Assembly: GCF_030269325.1 (NCBI RefSeq)
Contig: NZ_BSTD01000004.1
Coordinates: 288,558 to 352,557, forward strand
Length of the DNA stretch: 64,000 nucleotides
From: Amycolatopsis sp. NBRC 101858
Lineage (GTDB): Bacteria > Actinomycetota > Actinomycetes > Mycobacteriales > Pseudonocardiaceae
Direction of reading: 5' to 3'
Under the pieces are notes generated by a model. That model was not told the DNA's origin. It saw only the letters and a program-made list of their open reading frames with translations, and searched no databases. A program made the translations under genes and the position numbers. This document shows, piece after piece, positions 63,441 through 64,000 of the stretch (position 1 is its first letter; every line of letters starts with the position of its first letter).

Positions 63441-64000
63441 ATGCCCCGCTACGACGACCTGCGTGCCCTGTTCGTGAACTGCACGCTCAAGCGCTCGCCC
63501 GAGCGCAGCAACACCGAAGGCCTGATCGACGTCAGCCGCCGGATCATGGAGAAGAACGGCGTCGGCGTCGACGTGCTGCGCGCCATCGACCACGACATCG
63601 CCACCGGCGTCTGGCCGGACATGACCGAGCACGGCTGGGCGAGCGACGAGTGGCCGTCGATCTACGAGAAGGTGCTCGCGGCGGACATCCTGGTGGTCGC
63701 GGGACCGATCTGGCTGGGGGACAACAGCTCCGTCACCAAGCTGGTCATCGAGCGGCTCTACGCCTGCTCGCACCTGCTCAACGACGCCGGGCAGTACGCC
63801 TACTACGGCCGGGTCGGCGGCTGCCTGATCACCGGCAACGAGGACGGCGTCAAGCACTGCGCGATGAACGTCCTCTACAGCCTGCAGCACCTCGGTTACG
63901 TGATCCCGCCCCAGGCGGACTCGGGCTGGATCGGCGAAGCGGGCCCGGGACCGTCCTACCTGGACCCCGGCTCCGGCGGCCCGGAGAACGACTTCACCAA
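63441..64000 (+). CDS. Flavodoxin-fold NAD(P)H-dependent oxidoreductase, partial at window end
   Basis: The first 186 residues of an FMN-binding reductase of the flavodoxin/NADPH-FMN reductase superfamily. The phosphate-binding N-terminal loop follows LFVNCTLKRSPERSNTEGL, and PIWLGDNSSVTKLVIERLYA belongs to the second flavin loop. The frame is open at base 64000. AAGGA precedes the ATG, 10 bp after the Rieske-ThDP gene, suggesting that it supplies or accepts electrons for that enzyme. Confidence 0.85.
   Translation, partial: MPRYDDLRALFVNCTLKRSPERSNTEGLIDVSRRIMEKNGVGVDVLRAIDHDIATGVWPDMTEHGWASDEWPSIYEKVLAADILVVAGPIWLGDNSSVTKLVIERLYACSHLLNDAGQYAYYGRVGGCLITGNEDGVKHCAMNVLYSLQHLGYVIPPQADSGWIGEAGPGPSYLDPGSGGPENDFT

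Noticed and set aside
1-64000. CRISPR arrays, tRNA or rRNA genes, insertion sequences, prophage genes
   Set aside because: No regularly spaced repeats, clover-leaf-like RNA genes, transposases or integrases were recognised on either strand by reading; a tRNAscan or ISfinder search was not possible.

Overview
The window is chromosomal DNA of a high-G+C actinobacterium. Codon third positions are almost all G or C, GTG starts and 1-8 nt stop/start overlaps are frequent, and the gene set (SigB/F-type sigma factor, roadblock proteins, MEDS anti-sigma regulators, a group-1h-like hydrogenase subunit, a CebR-type operator, an actinobacterial beta-mannanase) suggests Pseudonocardiaceae, most likely an Amycolatopsis-like organism. 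The genus is inferred, not shown. No tRNA, rRNA, CRISPR array, transposase or integrase was recognised. About sixty genes are called, most of them intact.

Layout. 0-4.4 kb: a large polymorphic-toxin or contractile-injection-cargo-like protein with a low-G+C, possibly nucleotidyltransferase-like C-terminal tip, followed by a likely immunity gene. 4.5-10.9 kb: a single-gene type I polyketide synthase (AL-ACP-KS-AT-DH-KR-ACP). 11.2-17.4 kb: a stress-type sigma factor, then an amino-acid-type ABC transporter operon with a CocE-like hydrolase, divergent from an ArsR-type regulator; a perfect palindrome lies between them. 17.4-21.9 kb: secreted plant-polysaccharide enzymes (a GDSL esterase/GH5 mannanase/FnIII/CBM2 fusion and a PL11 rhamnogalacturonan lyase) behind an exact CebR-type box. 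22-26.2 kb: a PucR-type regulator and a two-subunit molybdenum hydroxylase, ending in a long nested inverted repeat. 26.3-32.5 kb: LysR with a divergent DMT exporter, and an amidohydrolase / dihydroxyphthalate-decarboxylase-like / DctA catabolic operon.

32.5-40.6 kb is a signalling and redox island. It holds two roadblock-like proteins and a partner, a MEDS protein with a decayed ATPase domain, an ATPase-like/HTH chimera, an orphan [NiFe]-hydrogenase small subunit with NifU-like and DUF5947-like partners but no large subunit, and a two-component system whose 3' end is triplicated in a 64-bp tandem repeat. 40.7-52.6 kb: a DUF1501/DUF1800 pair, DinB-like proteins, a second and intact MEDS-ATPase anti-sigma protein, LspA-like, GNAT, TetR and CotH-like genes. 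52.6-53.8 kb: a TetR/FAD-monooxygenase pair with two palindromic operators.

53.8-64 kb is an aromatic-compound catabolic region. One arm encodes an extradiol dioxygenase, an HsaA-like flavin monooxygenase, its flavin reductase and a fumarylacetoacetate-hydrolase-family enzyme. The other arm encodes a GntR regulator, a SnoaL-like protein and two amidohydrolases. A perfect 16-bp palindrome separates the arms. Next to them lie a Rieske-ThDP enzyme fusion and a flavodoxin-fold oxidoreductase cut by the window end. The arms together could hydroxylate a phenol, cleave the ring and hydrolyse the product; the natural substrate cannot be read from the sequence.
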